Source: Doryteuthis pealeii
Lineage: Eukaryota; Mollusca; Cephalopoda; Myopsida; Loliginidae
Assembly (NCBI GenBank): GCA_023376005.1
Contig: CM042157.1
Coordinates: forward strand, 52,039,833-52,103,832
DNA length: 64,000 nt
Direction: 5' to 3'
A model generated the notes under the pieces. The model did not search any database. It worked only from the letters and a program-made list of their open reading frames with translations, and was not told the DNA's origin. Numbering within the stretch: the stretch's first letter is position 1; the number at the start of each line of letters is the position of its first letter. The translations under genes were made by a program, and so were the position numbers. Shown here piece by piece: positions 22,217 to 34,860 of this stretch.

Positions 22217-24728
22217 GTATTTATGCATCACAAATGGATCAGTGTTCCTAAGAATTCAAATTGTTATTTCTAACTGATTTTTGGGTGCTGATTGGTTAGT
22301 ATATAAACAATTGAGTCAGATGACCTATTTTCCTATGATGTCTCCCCAATCCAACTTAATTTGGGTTTCTGATCCACATTTAGCCCAAAATTTTATGTGA
22401 ATGATTTTTCCTGTTGTTGTTGCTGTGGTAATGCTACAAATCCTAGTTTATTGTTATCTTCATGGAAACTGTTAGTTTGGTATTCCAAAATACAACAGAC
22501 AATGGATAAAATGTGATTTGAAAAAAAAATATTTTGAATACTTATCTCACACATAACTAATGTAATTATCTCACAGAGAATAATTCAATAATCACAGGGG
22601 CTACTTTCCTCCCAAGCAATGCCTTGAGTTTTTGAAATGTTTGCTTTATTGTTGAAATTGTTTATTTTCATCTTTCTCAGTTTGCATGGAGCTCATCAAC
22701 TTGGAGCTGATTTCACTTTTGTTCGCACCTGGCTTAGTACTGCCATCCAGAATAATGAAGTGCGCCAGAGTATCACGCAGTTGTCAGTGTTCAACTATCT
22801 CAATGGAATTGTACTTCTACTACAGAGACAACCAAAAAGACGAGGTTCGAGCCGATTTACAGATCCTTGCTCTACAGACGATATCAGTAAGCAAATTCTT
22901 TTCATCACCATCCCCACTTTTTAGTATTGCATCTACTGTGCAGCAACATAAAAAGTTACTTCTGAATGAATGCATTGCACAAAAATGGAAGTTTGTAAAG
23001 ATTCTAAAATAACTTATTTTATAAAAAGAGAAATTTTATCTTCAGTTTTAATCTCTTTTTGCCTGGTAAAAATCTAGTCTATTATATCTTACAGGGCATA
23101 TTTTTCTGTCTAGATTCAATTGGTGGACTCATCTCTTGGAGCTTGTTTTTCAAAGAGAGAGTAAAAGAAAAAGACAAAAAATTCTAAAGACTATGTACAA
23201 TATTGGATGTGTCAGTATCCAAATGTTCTGATAAAAATATGAGACTATAGTTTGAGTGCAATTGAGATGGTGAAAAAAAATTATATTTTATACTTAACTA
23301 TCTACTAAAATATCATTTACATGAAATACTATTTAATGTCAATTAAAAAAAAAGTGAAATTTAAGTTATTCTTTTATTTTAATTATTTCAGCTTATCTTT
23401 TATATCGTAATGACCAATTTTCTGTTTGTTTCAGTTGGTGATCTGAGGTTAAATTAATTTAACAAGTCATGATAACCATTGTCTCCCCCATAAAATTTTT
23501 TTTAAATTTGACCTTTTACTAAAATTCAAATAAAATGATATTTGATGTCAATGACAAAAACTGAGATGAACCAATTGAAATTTAAATGTTCTAATTTTGT
23601 TGATTATAGCATCACTATGAAGGAAAGAATGAGTAAACAGTAGGTACCACCAATTTGACCCTGTGCAATTTACCCCCCCTACATTTAACACATTGAAACT
23701 TGCAGAAAAAATAATATTTTGTTGAAAAGATTTTTTCCATTCGAAAGAAAAAACATTAAACAAACCCCTGATGATTTTTTAAATTTTTTATCAGCTTACG
23801 AAAATAATGAAAATTATGATTGAAAAACAATGTTTTCATTTTTGCACTGTTAAATCAACTGAAATTTAACGTAGCTAAAAACAAGTTACGATAAGAGGAC
23901 TTTTTTAAAATTCTATGAAAAATCAATTAATAATCTGATTTTCCCGAAAATTTCAATAAATGGTTACCATTGGATGTAAATACATCTGAAATAGTTTTTT
24001 TCTAAAATATATTAGGGGAAATATTTTTTACGAGGTCTATTCCCCCCCCCCATTTTATTTTATGAGATAAAAAAAAATGACGCGTCAAAAAAATTCTTTT
24101 TCTTTTTTTCTATAAAGATAAGAGTCTGAATAACTATATCAATGAAATTGTATGAATGTACAAGGTCTAGTTTTTTGAGGAAAAATTAATGAAATCGGAA
24201 ATAAAAAGTGCAAAAAAATGTCATAATATTAATATTTGAAAACTTTTTTTTGCTTTTATAATTGGTATGTACTATATTCTATTAAATTGTCAACAAAAAA
24301 AAAATTTTTTTTAAGAAATTAATTTTTACGAGATTTTCAATCTTTTGTGTGATTAAATATTTTTATTTTCTGCGTGAAATAAATTAAATTTTTTTTTTCC
24401 TGCGTCAAAAAATCGAATTTTTCACGGATATTTAAAAATATGAATTTTATAATTCAGGTGCACTAAACATTGGTCCGATACGAGCTCGATTAATATTTTT
24501 AAAAGAATTTGTAATTTTTGTTGTTGAATAGTAATGTGTGATCCTTAGAATGTACGGAAGAGCATTGCTGACATTTGTTTTACAAAGAGACGAGACGCTT
24601 CTAAGTAACCAAAGTTTGTTCCTGTTAGGCTGACAGTGTTAGCGTGAAAAAAATTATTTTATTTAACTTTTTTCAATAATTAAAATAAAAAGTAAGTATA
24701 ATAGATTATTTTATCAGTTTTTCTCTTA
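22217..24728. repeat. Large duplicated unit C, copy 2 (carries the in-frame exon)
   Basis: 2512 bp. It ends at TTTTTCTCTTA, where C1 instead switches to unit B. It holds the in-frame CCDC142-like exon and, at 23645-24066, the repeat shared with 45528-45900. Confidence 0.9.
22681..22886 (+). CDS. CCDC142-like protein, conserved domain, in-frame exon copy
   Basis: An acceptor (TCTTTCTCAG) and a donor (GTAAGC) bound 206 bases. The first T completes the Ser codon begun at the end of the exon at 6182; the frame then reads LHGAHQLGADFTFVRTWL, EVRQSITQLSVFNYLNGIV and LLLQRQPKRRGSSRF, ending TDPCSTDDI plus one base. That base joins the AC opening the exon at 34584 to give Asn, so the whole chain stays open. 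These blocks continue the CCDC142-type domain seen in the previous exon and then pass into a charged, Ser-rich linker. An alternative reading after QPK (DEVRADLQILALQTIS) is also stop-free but leaves the wrong phase for the last exon, so I reject it. A frame-disturbed duplicate lies at 12148-12353. Confidence 0.8.
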
Positions 24729-27430
24729 GAAAAAATATTCAAATTTTCATTCCATACTTTTACGGGTTAAACGAAAAAGGGAAATAATTAGTAACTTTTC
24801 TGTCTATATTACGGTCTGAAAATTACCCTTTAGCATGTAATACGGGCAGGTTTGTTTATTTTTTAAGATAACGATGTAATTTTTCCCAATCGGATAATTT
24901 GATCTTTGAATTAACTATTTTTCTTTGTAACAACCCTGTACGATCTTTTTTTTTACGAGATTTTTGATAAACAAAGTTCGGAAATATCTATTTCCGTTTT
25001 ATTCAAGATGGCATAAACGGTCTGGTGGTACCTAGTAAACAGGGTTCCCACGTGTCCTGGAAAACCTAGAAAATAAAAATTTCATTTTCCAGTACTGGAA
25101 AACCTGGAAAAAAGTTTTGTCAAAAATCCTGGAAAAATTTTTCGTAATTTTGTCCTGGAAAATTTGAATTATCCAAGACAAAATTAATGTTATTATTACA
25201 GTAAACAAATATAACTAATAAAATAACAAGGACAGTGTTTTTTGTTTTTGTTTTTAACGCTCACCGAATCTACGCAAGATTTCCCAAATTATTCATGAAT
25301 ATACATTAAACATTAAAAATGCTTCTGACTGAGTGGGTACTTGTTGATTTCATCCAATGAAGTCTGGTTTTCATCATGTAGCATATTTTGATTTATTTTT
25401 TTACGTGACACTGAACAAGACAAGAATTATTCAGTCAGACTACTTTAAAGATTACAAGACGTAAAATTTCGTAAAATTCAGAAGATGTAACTTTAACATT
25501 TTTTTGATAATCATGTTCAGTAGTGTTTAATTGAATAAAATGATTTAATATTTTAGCAAGACTTAAAGGAATATTTTGTCTGTATGTCAGTCAAATAATT
25601 TTCCCAGAAATTCGAAATTAAAACATCTCCACAACTGAATTGACATAATTTTAATTTTGTCATTACAAATACCATTATTTAGAAGAAATTTCGCCTAAAA
25701 TGCGTTATTTTTATTTGAAGAAGTGAGCTAAAATCCTTTTTTTTTTTTTAAATAGCACTCGTGTAAAATAGTTACTGAAAATCAAAGAATGTTTTATACT
25801 TGAATGTATAGAATAGCGCGCACGCAAAATTTTAATTGAAAATGATTAATTAAACAAACAAAAAAAAACAATACACAGTAACGTAATACTAATATTTAAG
25901 AATTACATAAAATTAATGTTTTTCTATATTTATTTTTTTTTTATTTCAAGACAAACGTTGGTCCCCACCCCCAGACCCCTAAGTAAGGCTTCAAGCATAT
26001 GTCACTTCAACAAAAGTTTCGTTTTTTTTTTGTTGTTTTTGTTTTCATCAAATGTCAATATCATATCAGTTAAAAATTAACTGTCCTTTTTACGATGTAA
26101 ATAGCAACCCCAACACCACTAATGTTAACATTTTGCCACCCGGACTCCTGACCTAATTTACTCTACCAAACAGATATTTTCTGAGTCGTACAATTTATGG
26201 GTAAATTAATGTAGATATTTTACAATATCTCCCCCCCCCTAGCTTTTTATCAGCAAGTCAATTTAGATATTCTAACCCCCACCTCACCCCGTTTAAAATA
26301 TTTTTCGATGAATTTTTACAAAACGCAAATTCAAATTTCAAATATTAGGTACTGCCAATTTTGACCTCATAGACATATTGAAAAAAAAAAAAAATTAATC
26401 CCTTCGATTGGAGGAAAAAAATCGGAATTATCATATTTTAGCCACTGGCATTAACGTCGTCTGCTAGGAGTTTTAAAAGCGAATTAAAAATAATTAAATC
26501 TATTATTTAAGGTCAAACTTTGTTTAAATCGATAAATAGTAACATAATGACCATCATTAAAAAAGAAAAATATTATTACAATATGCAATTTATTTTTAAT
26601 ACATTTTATACATTAAAAATCGTCCGAATTTCAACAAAAAGTTACATTGAATTTATTTTGATTTATCGTGTTCAATAATGGCTTTAAAATATTTTTAAAA
26701 TACTTATAAACATTTCTTTTTAGAAATAAGTAAAGCGTTACTTTAAATACATATTCATTAAATGTTACTGAAATTTTTCACACTCGTTTTAACTTTTAAC
26801 CAAGTAAAATCCTTTTTTTGTATGTAAAAAAAATCAAAAATATATTTAGTTTCATTGAAAATAAAATTTGCATATTATTTACATTTCGTGTATGGTATTC
26901 CATATTGCCATAATATTTTTAACTTTTTTGTGTTGTTTGATTGATGTAAAATCTGTTTTTTGACAAAATGAATTTAGCACCCCCTCCTACAGAAAATAAT
27001 TTACCAAAAATCAGGGAATTAAACTCAAAAAGTAAAGAACTTTTAAGAATTTTTAAAAAAATCTGATAGATTGGTGTGTAAACGATAATAATCCATTGAA
27101 GGAAGGAAAAAAAAGAAAGAAATTTGTAGCGTTTCCAATATTTACGACGGGGAACTCGAAAAATAAAGAACTTTTTAGAATTTTTTTTTTACAATCTGAT
27201 AGATTGGTGTGCTTTGAACAAAAAAAGAAAGAAGATATTTCATTTAAATCAATATCAAAAAGTTAATCATTTTCTGTACATAGTGTATTTAATGTTTTTC
27301 TATTATTGATTTCTAAGAAGAAACTATTATAAGTCTTAAAATCTTAAATGATGTGGGGATTTTAGTCTGTAACTATTTCACACAAAGGGCCCATTTTCAT
27401 CAATTTTTTTTAGCTGAATTTAATTGTTTA
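24729..27430. other. Intron 2, AT-rich non-coding
   Basis: It includes a short block of CCTGGAAAA-type repeats at 25046-25165 and stretches with runs of C next to T-rich sequence (26230-26310) that recur, diverged, near 27780-27900. A 70-bp direct repeat occurs at about 27020-27090 and 27150-27215. No open frame or RNA gene is recognised. Confidence 0.55.
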
Positions 27431-27439
27431 AAATGTATT

Positions 27440-27566
27440 AAAAATAAATTACATATGTAATATCATTTTTCTTTTTTTTTTTTCTTTATTGATTCTCATT
27501 ATAGTATAATGAGCATCAATTAAAAACAAAAAAAGCAAAATGATATTACATATGTAATTTTTATTT
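27440..27566. repeat. Foldback sequence
   Basis: Arms of about 30 bases (both containing ATTACATATGTAAT and AAAATGATATT in inverse order) flank a centre that contains its own inverted pair, CTCATTATAGTATAATGAG. It could be a small foldback element or a hairpin in a transcript. Confidence 0.6.
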
Positions 27567-27722
27567 ACGTTGAAAAGTATGATGATTATACTTTTCAAAT
27601 TAAACAAAAACTTGACCTTAAATAATCAATTTAATTTTAATTTGTTTTTAAAATGAAAATGAGCACACAAATTGGTTGTACCTATCAAATATGTACTGTG
27701 ATGTGTTTTTTGCTTATTATCA

Positions 27723-27782
27723 ACAAATTTAAGTAGATATTATACAATATGGGGATATTGTATAATATCTACTTAAATTTGT
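27723..27782. repeat. Perfect 28-bp hairpin
   Basis: The 28 bases 27723-27750 are the exact reverse complement of 27755-27782, separated by GGGG. Sequence starts ACAAATTTAAGTAGATATTA. Such perfection in otherwise decayed intronic DNA suggests a recent event or a read/assembly foldback artefact. Confidence 0.85.
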
Positions 27783-29575
27783 CACCCCCACCCGCGATTT
27801 TTAACGGCACATCAATTTAGATATTTTACATCCCACCCCATTTAAAAATTTTCTTTTTTTTTTTTTTATGAATTTGTACAAATTTCAATTGAATTTCTAC
27901 AAAACACAATTCCAAACACCACCCAACATTGAGGTATAAAATCCTTCAGTCTTTTTCAATATTTTTTATTTTTAAAATAATCTACTTAAAAAAAAAATTT
28001 GATTTAGCCTTTTTAATGATTGGTTCCCATATTGCATTCATCTCTGTATTTGGTCTACTCTATAGGTCACTACAGCCCAACATGAGCTGCTTCTTTAAGA
28101 CGTCTTGTTTTCCATGTCCTTCCCTATCTATCATTTCAAGTTGAAAATATAATTTTAATATATAGGGATGTTCATGGGTTGCAAAGGGAGATAATTTTTT
28201 TTTTAATTTCTTAATTTTAAAACGATTGCCAAAAATCAGGGAATTGTCCAATTTTAATGAAATTTTCACCAAATTATTTTTCAATGACTTAATTTTATAA
28301 CAATTTAACTTATTTTATTGAAGAAACCTGAAAATTTTTTTTTAATTGATTCAGAATGTGGGGAGTGGGGGAGGGGCGTTTTACCATTTGAAGAAAAAAA
28401 AATCCTGTTCCATAATTTTTAGATTTCTTGAAAGATCATATCCTGAAGAATATATAGAAAAATAAAAAAAAAATATAAAATCAATACCCTAAAAAAGTGA
28501 TCTTAAAATTTAAAAGTTATTTTCTTAAAACTCAAATGAATAATATAGCATGTTTTTTTTTGGTTTTTTTTTTTTTTTTTTTCATAGTATAAAAAAAAAT
28601 TTCTTCAAATTGATGCAAAAAAAATGATTTTATCTAAGTTTAATTGAGTTTTTTACTATCTTAAAAATTTCAAGGTCAATTTTACATGTCTGTCAATATC
28701 CGGGGCTAACTTGAAAATTTAACAAAAGATAGCCATGAATTTTATCTTTGAAAAAAATAAAATTAAAAAATATGCTATGATATGTTGCATATTTTCTGAG
28801 ATTTAAAAAAACATTTTTTAAATTGTCAGTTTCAACTATGGATGACAAAAGGGGCCGAATTCTCTCCCAGTTTGAATAAATATGTCAATCGCAACAGAGA
28901 AAAGTTTTTTTGGCTACACTTCCAGGAAAAAATATTTTTAAAGATATTGGAAAGAAAATCCAATATTTATGTTTTACTTCAAAATACCTGGATGTGAAAA
29001 CATACGAGATAGTAAAAAAATTTCAATGTTTGTCCACCATAGGTGTGTACTCAGCGGCAAGAGACAAATAATGAGTTATCGCCTCTTGGGATACGCATTT
29101 ATCTCTCTTACACTCCAAAAATTGAACATGGCTATTAATGTACAATAGTATATAAAACATAATACAGATATAAAAAATGAGGGGTGGTCATTGTAAGATA
29201 TCTACATATATTTGCCAATAAAAAAAATGAGAAACATAGCACGGTAAATATCTGAAATTTGAGTTTATTGAAATTTGTACTAATTCAATGAAAAGATAAA
29301 CAAAAAAACATTAATTTGAAATATTGGGTGGGGGTGTAAAATTGATTTGCTAATGAAAAAATTACCCAGTAATGTTGATCATGGCTAAGTAAAAACAGGA
29401 GGCCAGACAATTGTATTGTACAGCGCGTCTATAAAGTTAGAGTGCGCTTAAAATAATTTATAACTTTAAAGTGCATATAGACTTTGTGAACACTCGGTGT
29501 AGTTAATTGATAGGTGTAGGCATCATCTATAATAAACCCAAGATAATTAATTAACCCTGCATCATAAAAAAGTAG
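27783..29575. other. Intron 2, AT-rich non-coding
   Basis: Long A/T runs (for example 28555-28580) and no supportable gene. The open frames near 27929-28284 are low-complexity by-products. Diverged copies of a TCAATTTAGATATT-type repeat occur. Confidence 0.5.
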
Positions 29576-30189
29576 GGTCATTCCATGTCAAAACACCGGA
29601 AAAATTTGAAATCTGCACCCACCGACACCGAATTACTTGAAATTTGGCACAAATGTTCTTCTTCATGAGTTAGGAAAGTGTGCCAAATTATTTTGTCTTA
29701 AATCTTACCGTTCCGATTTTAGAGGGGGGGATATAATTTTGCTATTTTGCCTCAAAATTAAGGCTGTGCGGTGTCGCAAAATCTCAGTGTTTTTTTTTAA
29801 TTTTTAAAAAATACTTTCATGCATTCAATATTTCTGAAATTTGGTATGTAAGGCAAATAAGGACTGTAGAATCCAAATATCCAACTATTTTAACCCTATA
29901 CCTCACAGAAAATTTTATTTTGCCCACCCAAATGCATGACTCCAAAATCAACAACTTTTCACCTATGTAGCTTACGGTCAGTCTATCGACACTTCTTCAC
30001 TACAGATTTCACTTTGTTTATTTTTTTTGTTGTGTTTTTTGTTATTTAAAAAAAAAATATTTTTTACTATTTTTCAATCAAAAGAAAGTGATAATAAAAA
30101 TGAATATATAAGGAGTCTTTAAAATATTACATTTTAAACTACACTGTGCCATAAATTTTGTTGTGTGTATAGACCATCTTGGACAGATG
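29576..30189. mobile_element. Candidate terminal region of a DNA transposon
   Basis: Begins AGTAGGGTCATTCCATGTCA and leads into the decayed minus-strand transposase-like frame. A related inverted end (GATTTGACATGGAGTTA) lies at 40418-40434. From memory, GGGTCATTCCATGTCAAA-type ends recur in invertebrate repeats. The matching far end of this copy was not found. Confidence 0.35.
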
Positions 30190-32660
30190 ATAAACTCTAC
30201 CATTTGGTGTTATAGGGACATCAACAGTGCACAGAATATTTGTGAATGGCACAAAACATATCCTTAAAATTCTCTTCCCAGTAAAATGAACAAGATGGAA
30301 GAGCTGGGCGCACTAACTTAATCAGCAAGTCATTCTCTGTATCAATCCAAATTTTATTGTCACACCTGCAACAAACATATCCTGAAACAACAAATTTCAC
30401 TGTTTTTCTTCAGTTCCAATAGAAAAGTCATGTCTTAGGTCATAGTTTTCATATTCACTACATTGTTTTATGGCTATTTTATCTCTGATGAGTGGAATAA
30501 ATTGATGAAAACTTCTTGTTCCTGGGACTGTGGATGCATTTTTGAATCTCATGTTGAGGCTCCTCCTTGCTTTTTCAACTTCCTCCTTTTCAACCAGAAT
30601 TAATTTGATACCTTCAATTGCAGATCTGCAATATTCAAAGATAGATTTTTGGAAAGGATTTCTTTGGTAGTTGGTCTTTGGAAACTTTCTTTTGACACTA
30701 TCCTTTTCACTGTCCCCCTATACCATCACATGGTTGTTTACCATGACTTGTTGCAAAGAGATTCCATTTTGTATTGAGACCCAAATATTTCTGATGGTTG
30801 CAAAATTGGCAAAGTTCTTGTATTGTACTGTGCAACTATCAGTAAAATACTCACTATTTTTTATATTTGGCAAGGTAGGCTCGATTACCTCAATTTTTTT
30901 TCTGTACCATATAAATAAATGCTACAACATGTGAGTTATCACTCAACATAATGCAGAAACAATGATTTTGCATTGCATTTTCAAGTTTTAAGTAGGGTAC
31001 CACTGGATTTTTGGTACTCCAATGAAAACTCTGGATCTCATCTTGAACTACAAATTTGTAGTTCTCAGCAAAATCTCCCAGGAACAAAACTTCAAAATCA
31101 CTAATCTCCTCCTTTCTTTGCTTTAAGTATCTGGATTGTGATTTAGCCAATTAAGAATGAGGTGCTAATTTATTCAATTGCAAAACAACTAAATAAATGT
31201 AAGCTTGACAGGATTCCTTTTGTGTTGTCAAAGTCAATCGGTCAGTTGTTATCCATTGTGAGAACTCTATTGATTCAGTGTTATCAATATTTCCTTCGAT
31301 GATGTCATAAATTTTTATTCAAGCTGCCCTGATGATTTAGGAAAATTTGGCCACCTATGAATCATATACTCTCTGCTACTGGTATTACAGACAATATATT
31401 TCAAGAGATCTTGATATGATACATTCAGTGGTTCCAGTAATAATTTCATGTTTTGTTGGATGGTACATACACATACGGCATGTGTACCTGCACTACCAGC
31501 AAGGACACAGCATTTCAGCCTTAGACTACAACATTTTGAAAACTCCAAGAATGCTATCAGGTTCTGTTCCTTGAATGGTCTGAAGAGCTCATTTAGGTTG
31601 CACAAGATGAGTCTTTTCTGCTGATGAATATTATGTTTAATACTAACATAGTCTTTCCTGCCTGGCATCAGTTGAGTATATTCATCATCTTAGTAAAATG
31701 CTTCCACTAGCTGTGCAATATTAGCAGGCAAAGATTTGCCCCTTTTGGTTCTGGCACAGCTAAAATACCTCTTACAAACACAATTTGTGAGCCTTGCGTA
31801 CAATGTGTTCTGAAACTCCAAACACACACATGACTTTTTTGTGTGACCAGTCGGTAGGAGAGCAAGTGTCAAGATTTGTATTTTTATGTTGGTTGATTCC
31901 ATTCTCTTCATTTTTGCTACAAGAAGGTTTATCATTTTATCAAAGTACTTAGCTTTATCTAAAATTTCAAAGCCTCATCATTCAACAGCTCAGAGTCAAC
32001 ATTTAACGACCTGCCTACTTTGGTCTTTATACATTGCAATACAGAAGAATGTTTTCTCTTACCTAAATGAGTTTTTCCAGAGTAATGATGTCCTTTTGTT
32101 TTTATTGGAGAAATTCCAATAGCAGAGAAACATTCATCGATATTTCTCTTCTCTGTTTCTGCAGAAGTACTTGTATCAAGCTTTTTCATTGCTGATCTGA
32201 TACATGTCTTGGTTCTTCATTATTACTACTCTTTTCTGATTCTGCAGAAGTACCTGCTTCAAGCTCTTTCATTTCCTCATCAGGAAGAAGTTTGTGGATT
32301 TGTATTTGACAATTAGGGCAGAGTTTCTTGTCTGGGATTAGTACCAACTTAGCCTTTACCTTGTCTGCCATCACATCAATGAAATTGGTTTCAAACTGCC
32401 TTTAATTTGCTTTTTATGATTTTTAAATGAAATACATCTCTTTTCAAGCCATTCATATTTAGTCAACAAGGTCTGTTTGTGATAGCAACAGATAGTCTGT
32501 ATTTCATCCTCATCACAATCCTGTTCTATAGGCAATAAGCTTTATATCCATCGCATCCAACTGATCAATTGGAATCACTCCAACCTGTTTATCATGGAAT
32601 AACATTTTCAACTGTTAGCTCAGTACAAATAGTACAATAATGTTTGCCTCTAAAACTATC
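30190..32660 (-). pseudogene. Decayed ORF of an uncharacterised transposase-like family
   Basis: Minus strand, several frames. From the N-terminal side: Cys/His-bearing pieces (HYCTICTEL, CCYHKQTLLTKYEWLEKRC, KKLCPNCQIQIHKLL); CSPTDWSHKKVMCVFG; a 117-codon open piece (31668-31315) with KDYVSIKHNIHQQKRLILCN and GTHAVCVCTIQQNMKLLLEP; then 31150-30890 with LFLGDFAENYKFVVQDEIQS; then, after frameshifts, EYFTDSCTVQYKNF and LFATSHGKQPCDGIGG. I recognise this order from unnamed multicopy proteins in several invertebrates. The spaced acidic residues in GDFAEN, FTDS and PCDGIGG could be a DDE-type triad; that is inference. Full-length members are, from memory, near 1000 residues. Many stops make this copy inactive. 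It lies antisense in intron 2. Confidence 0.6.
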
Positions 32661-32789
32661 TTTCATTCTTTCTTTTCAATAAAAACATTATTCCAGTGAT
32701 GAGGAAGTGAAATCTATAGTGAAGAAGTGGCTCAAAGAACAGTTAACAGAATAGGGATACATACTCTCATTTGAAGGTGGAACATTGCT

Positions 32790-33479
32790 ATTGAAAAAAA
32801 CAAAACATTTGGTTTGCTAATTTGTTTATCTTTTTCTGAACCATCTTGGGTTTAATGTACTGTATGTGCGCTATTTCTTTTTCCTCAATCTTTGCCGAAT
32901 CATGTCTCATGCTTACAATTCGCTTACATTCATCCACAAATGCTTGTAATGCTCCAATCTTGTGAGGATTCTTGCCCTTATCTCTGAGTCTTTGCTTGAA
33001 ATCAAGCCTTGCACAAAAATGAGACATTTAAAACGATCAGGTAACAAATCTTCCAGTTTAAATTTTTCACATTCCTTGTTCACCACATCAGCATATGTAA
33101 AAAAAATCTTCCCCCTCTTTCTTTGTTAAATTTAAACATTTCCAACAAATGTTAAACAGAGAAGATCTTTCGGCAAAAAAGTTTGTTATGGATTTAATTG
33201 TCTCATCAAATGATATTTCACTCGGTTTCTTTGGCAAAATGTAATTACAATACCGATCATAATCTTTAAAGTAGGTGACAAACTTTTTTCTCTTCGGCCC
33301 AAACCATGTATTCTTTTCTGAACACGTCTCCATACCTGTGGAAATAAGCCGCAAACATTATTCCTTCTTCAGGATTATAGGAAAATTCTCCAATAGAATT
33401 CCCCACTGAATCAGGGGAAAAAAAGCCATCATGTTTTGTCTTGTGCGTTTTTAAGATAAGTAATTCCATCAATTGTTGT

Positions 33480-33480
<1 letters not shown>
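32790..33480 (-). pseudogene. Gypsy-type gag remnant in intron 2
   Basis: Minus-strand pieces in shifting frames read FFSPDSVGNSIGEFSYNPEE, MFAAYFHRYGDVFRKEY, ILPKKPSEISFDETIKSI, SSLFNICWKCLNLTKKEGED, and, nearer 32900, HKIGALQAFVDECKRIVSMR. The order and wording are those of a Ty3/gypsy-like gag, of a different subfamily from the one in units A. At least two frameshifts are present. A 30-base T-run (33482-33511) abuts it. It is separate from the transposase-like family to its left. Confidence 0.65.

Positions 33481-33481
<1 letters not shown>

Positions 33482-33511
<30 letters not shown>
33482..33511. repeat. Poly(T) tract
   Basis: 30 consecutive T. Read on the minus strand it is a poly(A) run, possibly the tail of an inserted retrosequence. 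The Lys-rich open frame across it is an artefact. Confidence 0.9.
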
Positions 33512-34297
<786 letters not shown>

Positions 34298-34583
34298 GAA
34301 TTCATGATTATACATATATATGCAAACTACAATTCTAGAAATGACTCACAGGTCTCACACTTTTAAGAAATTGCAGAAAATTATTCAGTTTTTTTTTTTT
34401 TTATGAATGATGTACAGTTTTTTGTCTTTATTAAAATCACGTCAACAAAATTTGTAGAAGAAATTCATTCAGACACTAAATAAACTGAACAATTTGATTT
34501 AATCTTTGCATTAGTAATTTAATCTTTGCTTTATTTTATCAATCATACAATTGTTGTTTGTTTGTTTTTCTTTATTTTTTCAG

Positions 34584-34798
34584 ACTCTGATAATGTTGAA
34601 GGCAGTGAGGCAGACAGCAGCCGAAGGGGAGCATCTGCAACAAGTTGTGAGTCTACCTCCGAAAGCCCCACACCCAATGATGAGAAAGACATTTGCAGTG
34701 TCCCTAACACTGAAGACTGGTTGGCATTAAGAGTCTGTGGAGGCTCTCGTTCCTGGAAATTCCCTTCTTGTTTCAATATACAACGTGAAGATTCCTGA
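34584..34798 (+). CDS. CCDC142-like protein, terminal exon
   Basis: A T-rich tract and CAG acceptor precede 215 bases open to a TGA at 34796-34798. The first two bases complete a codon begun by the last base of the exon at 22681-22886. The peptide opens with an acidic, Ser-rich linker (SDNVEGSEADSSRRGASATS), continues ESPTPNDEKDICSVPNTED, and ends WLALRVCGGSRSWKFPSCF followed by NIQREDS. A disordered linker before a short conserved WLALR-type tail fits my memory of CCDC142 C-termini. Another frame is open for about 48 codons but ends early and has no such composition. An AATAAA follows 41 bases after the stop, which supports this as the gene's 3' end. Confidence 0.75.
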
Positions 34799-34839
34799 TG
34801 CTTTTGGCACATTTGTTAATCCCAGCAAAGCTTTCTCCA

Positions 34840-34845
34840 AATAAA
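34840..34845 (+). promoter_or_regulatory. Polyadenylation signal AATAAA
   Basis: Canonical hexamer 41 bases downstream of the stop at 34796-34798, consistent with a short 3' UTR ending near 34860. Confidence 0.7.
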
Positions 34846-34860
34846 ACAACTTCTATTAGA

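Noticed and set aside
22831..22886. Alternative end of the exon reading DEVRADLQILALQTIS
   Set aside because: Stop-free, but it leaves the wrong phase for the exon at 34584; the RRGSSRFTDPCSTDDI reading fits both neighbours.
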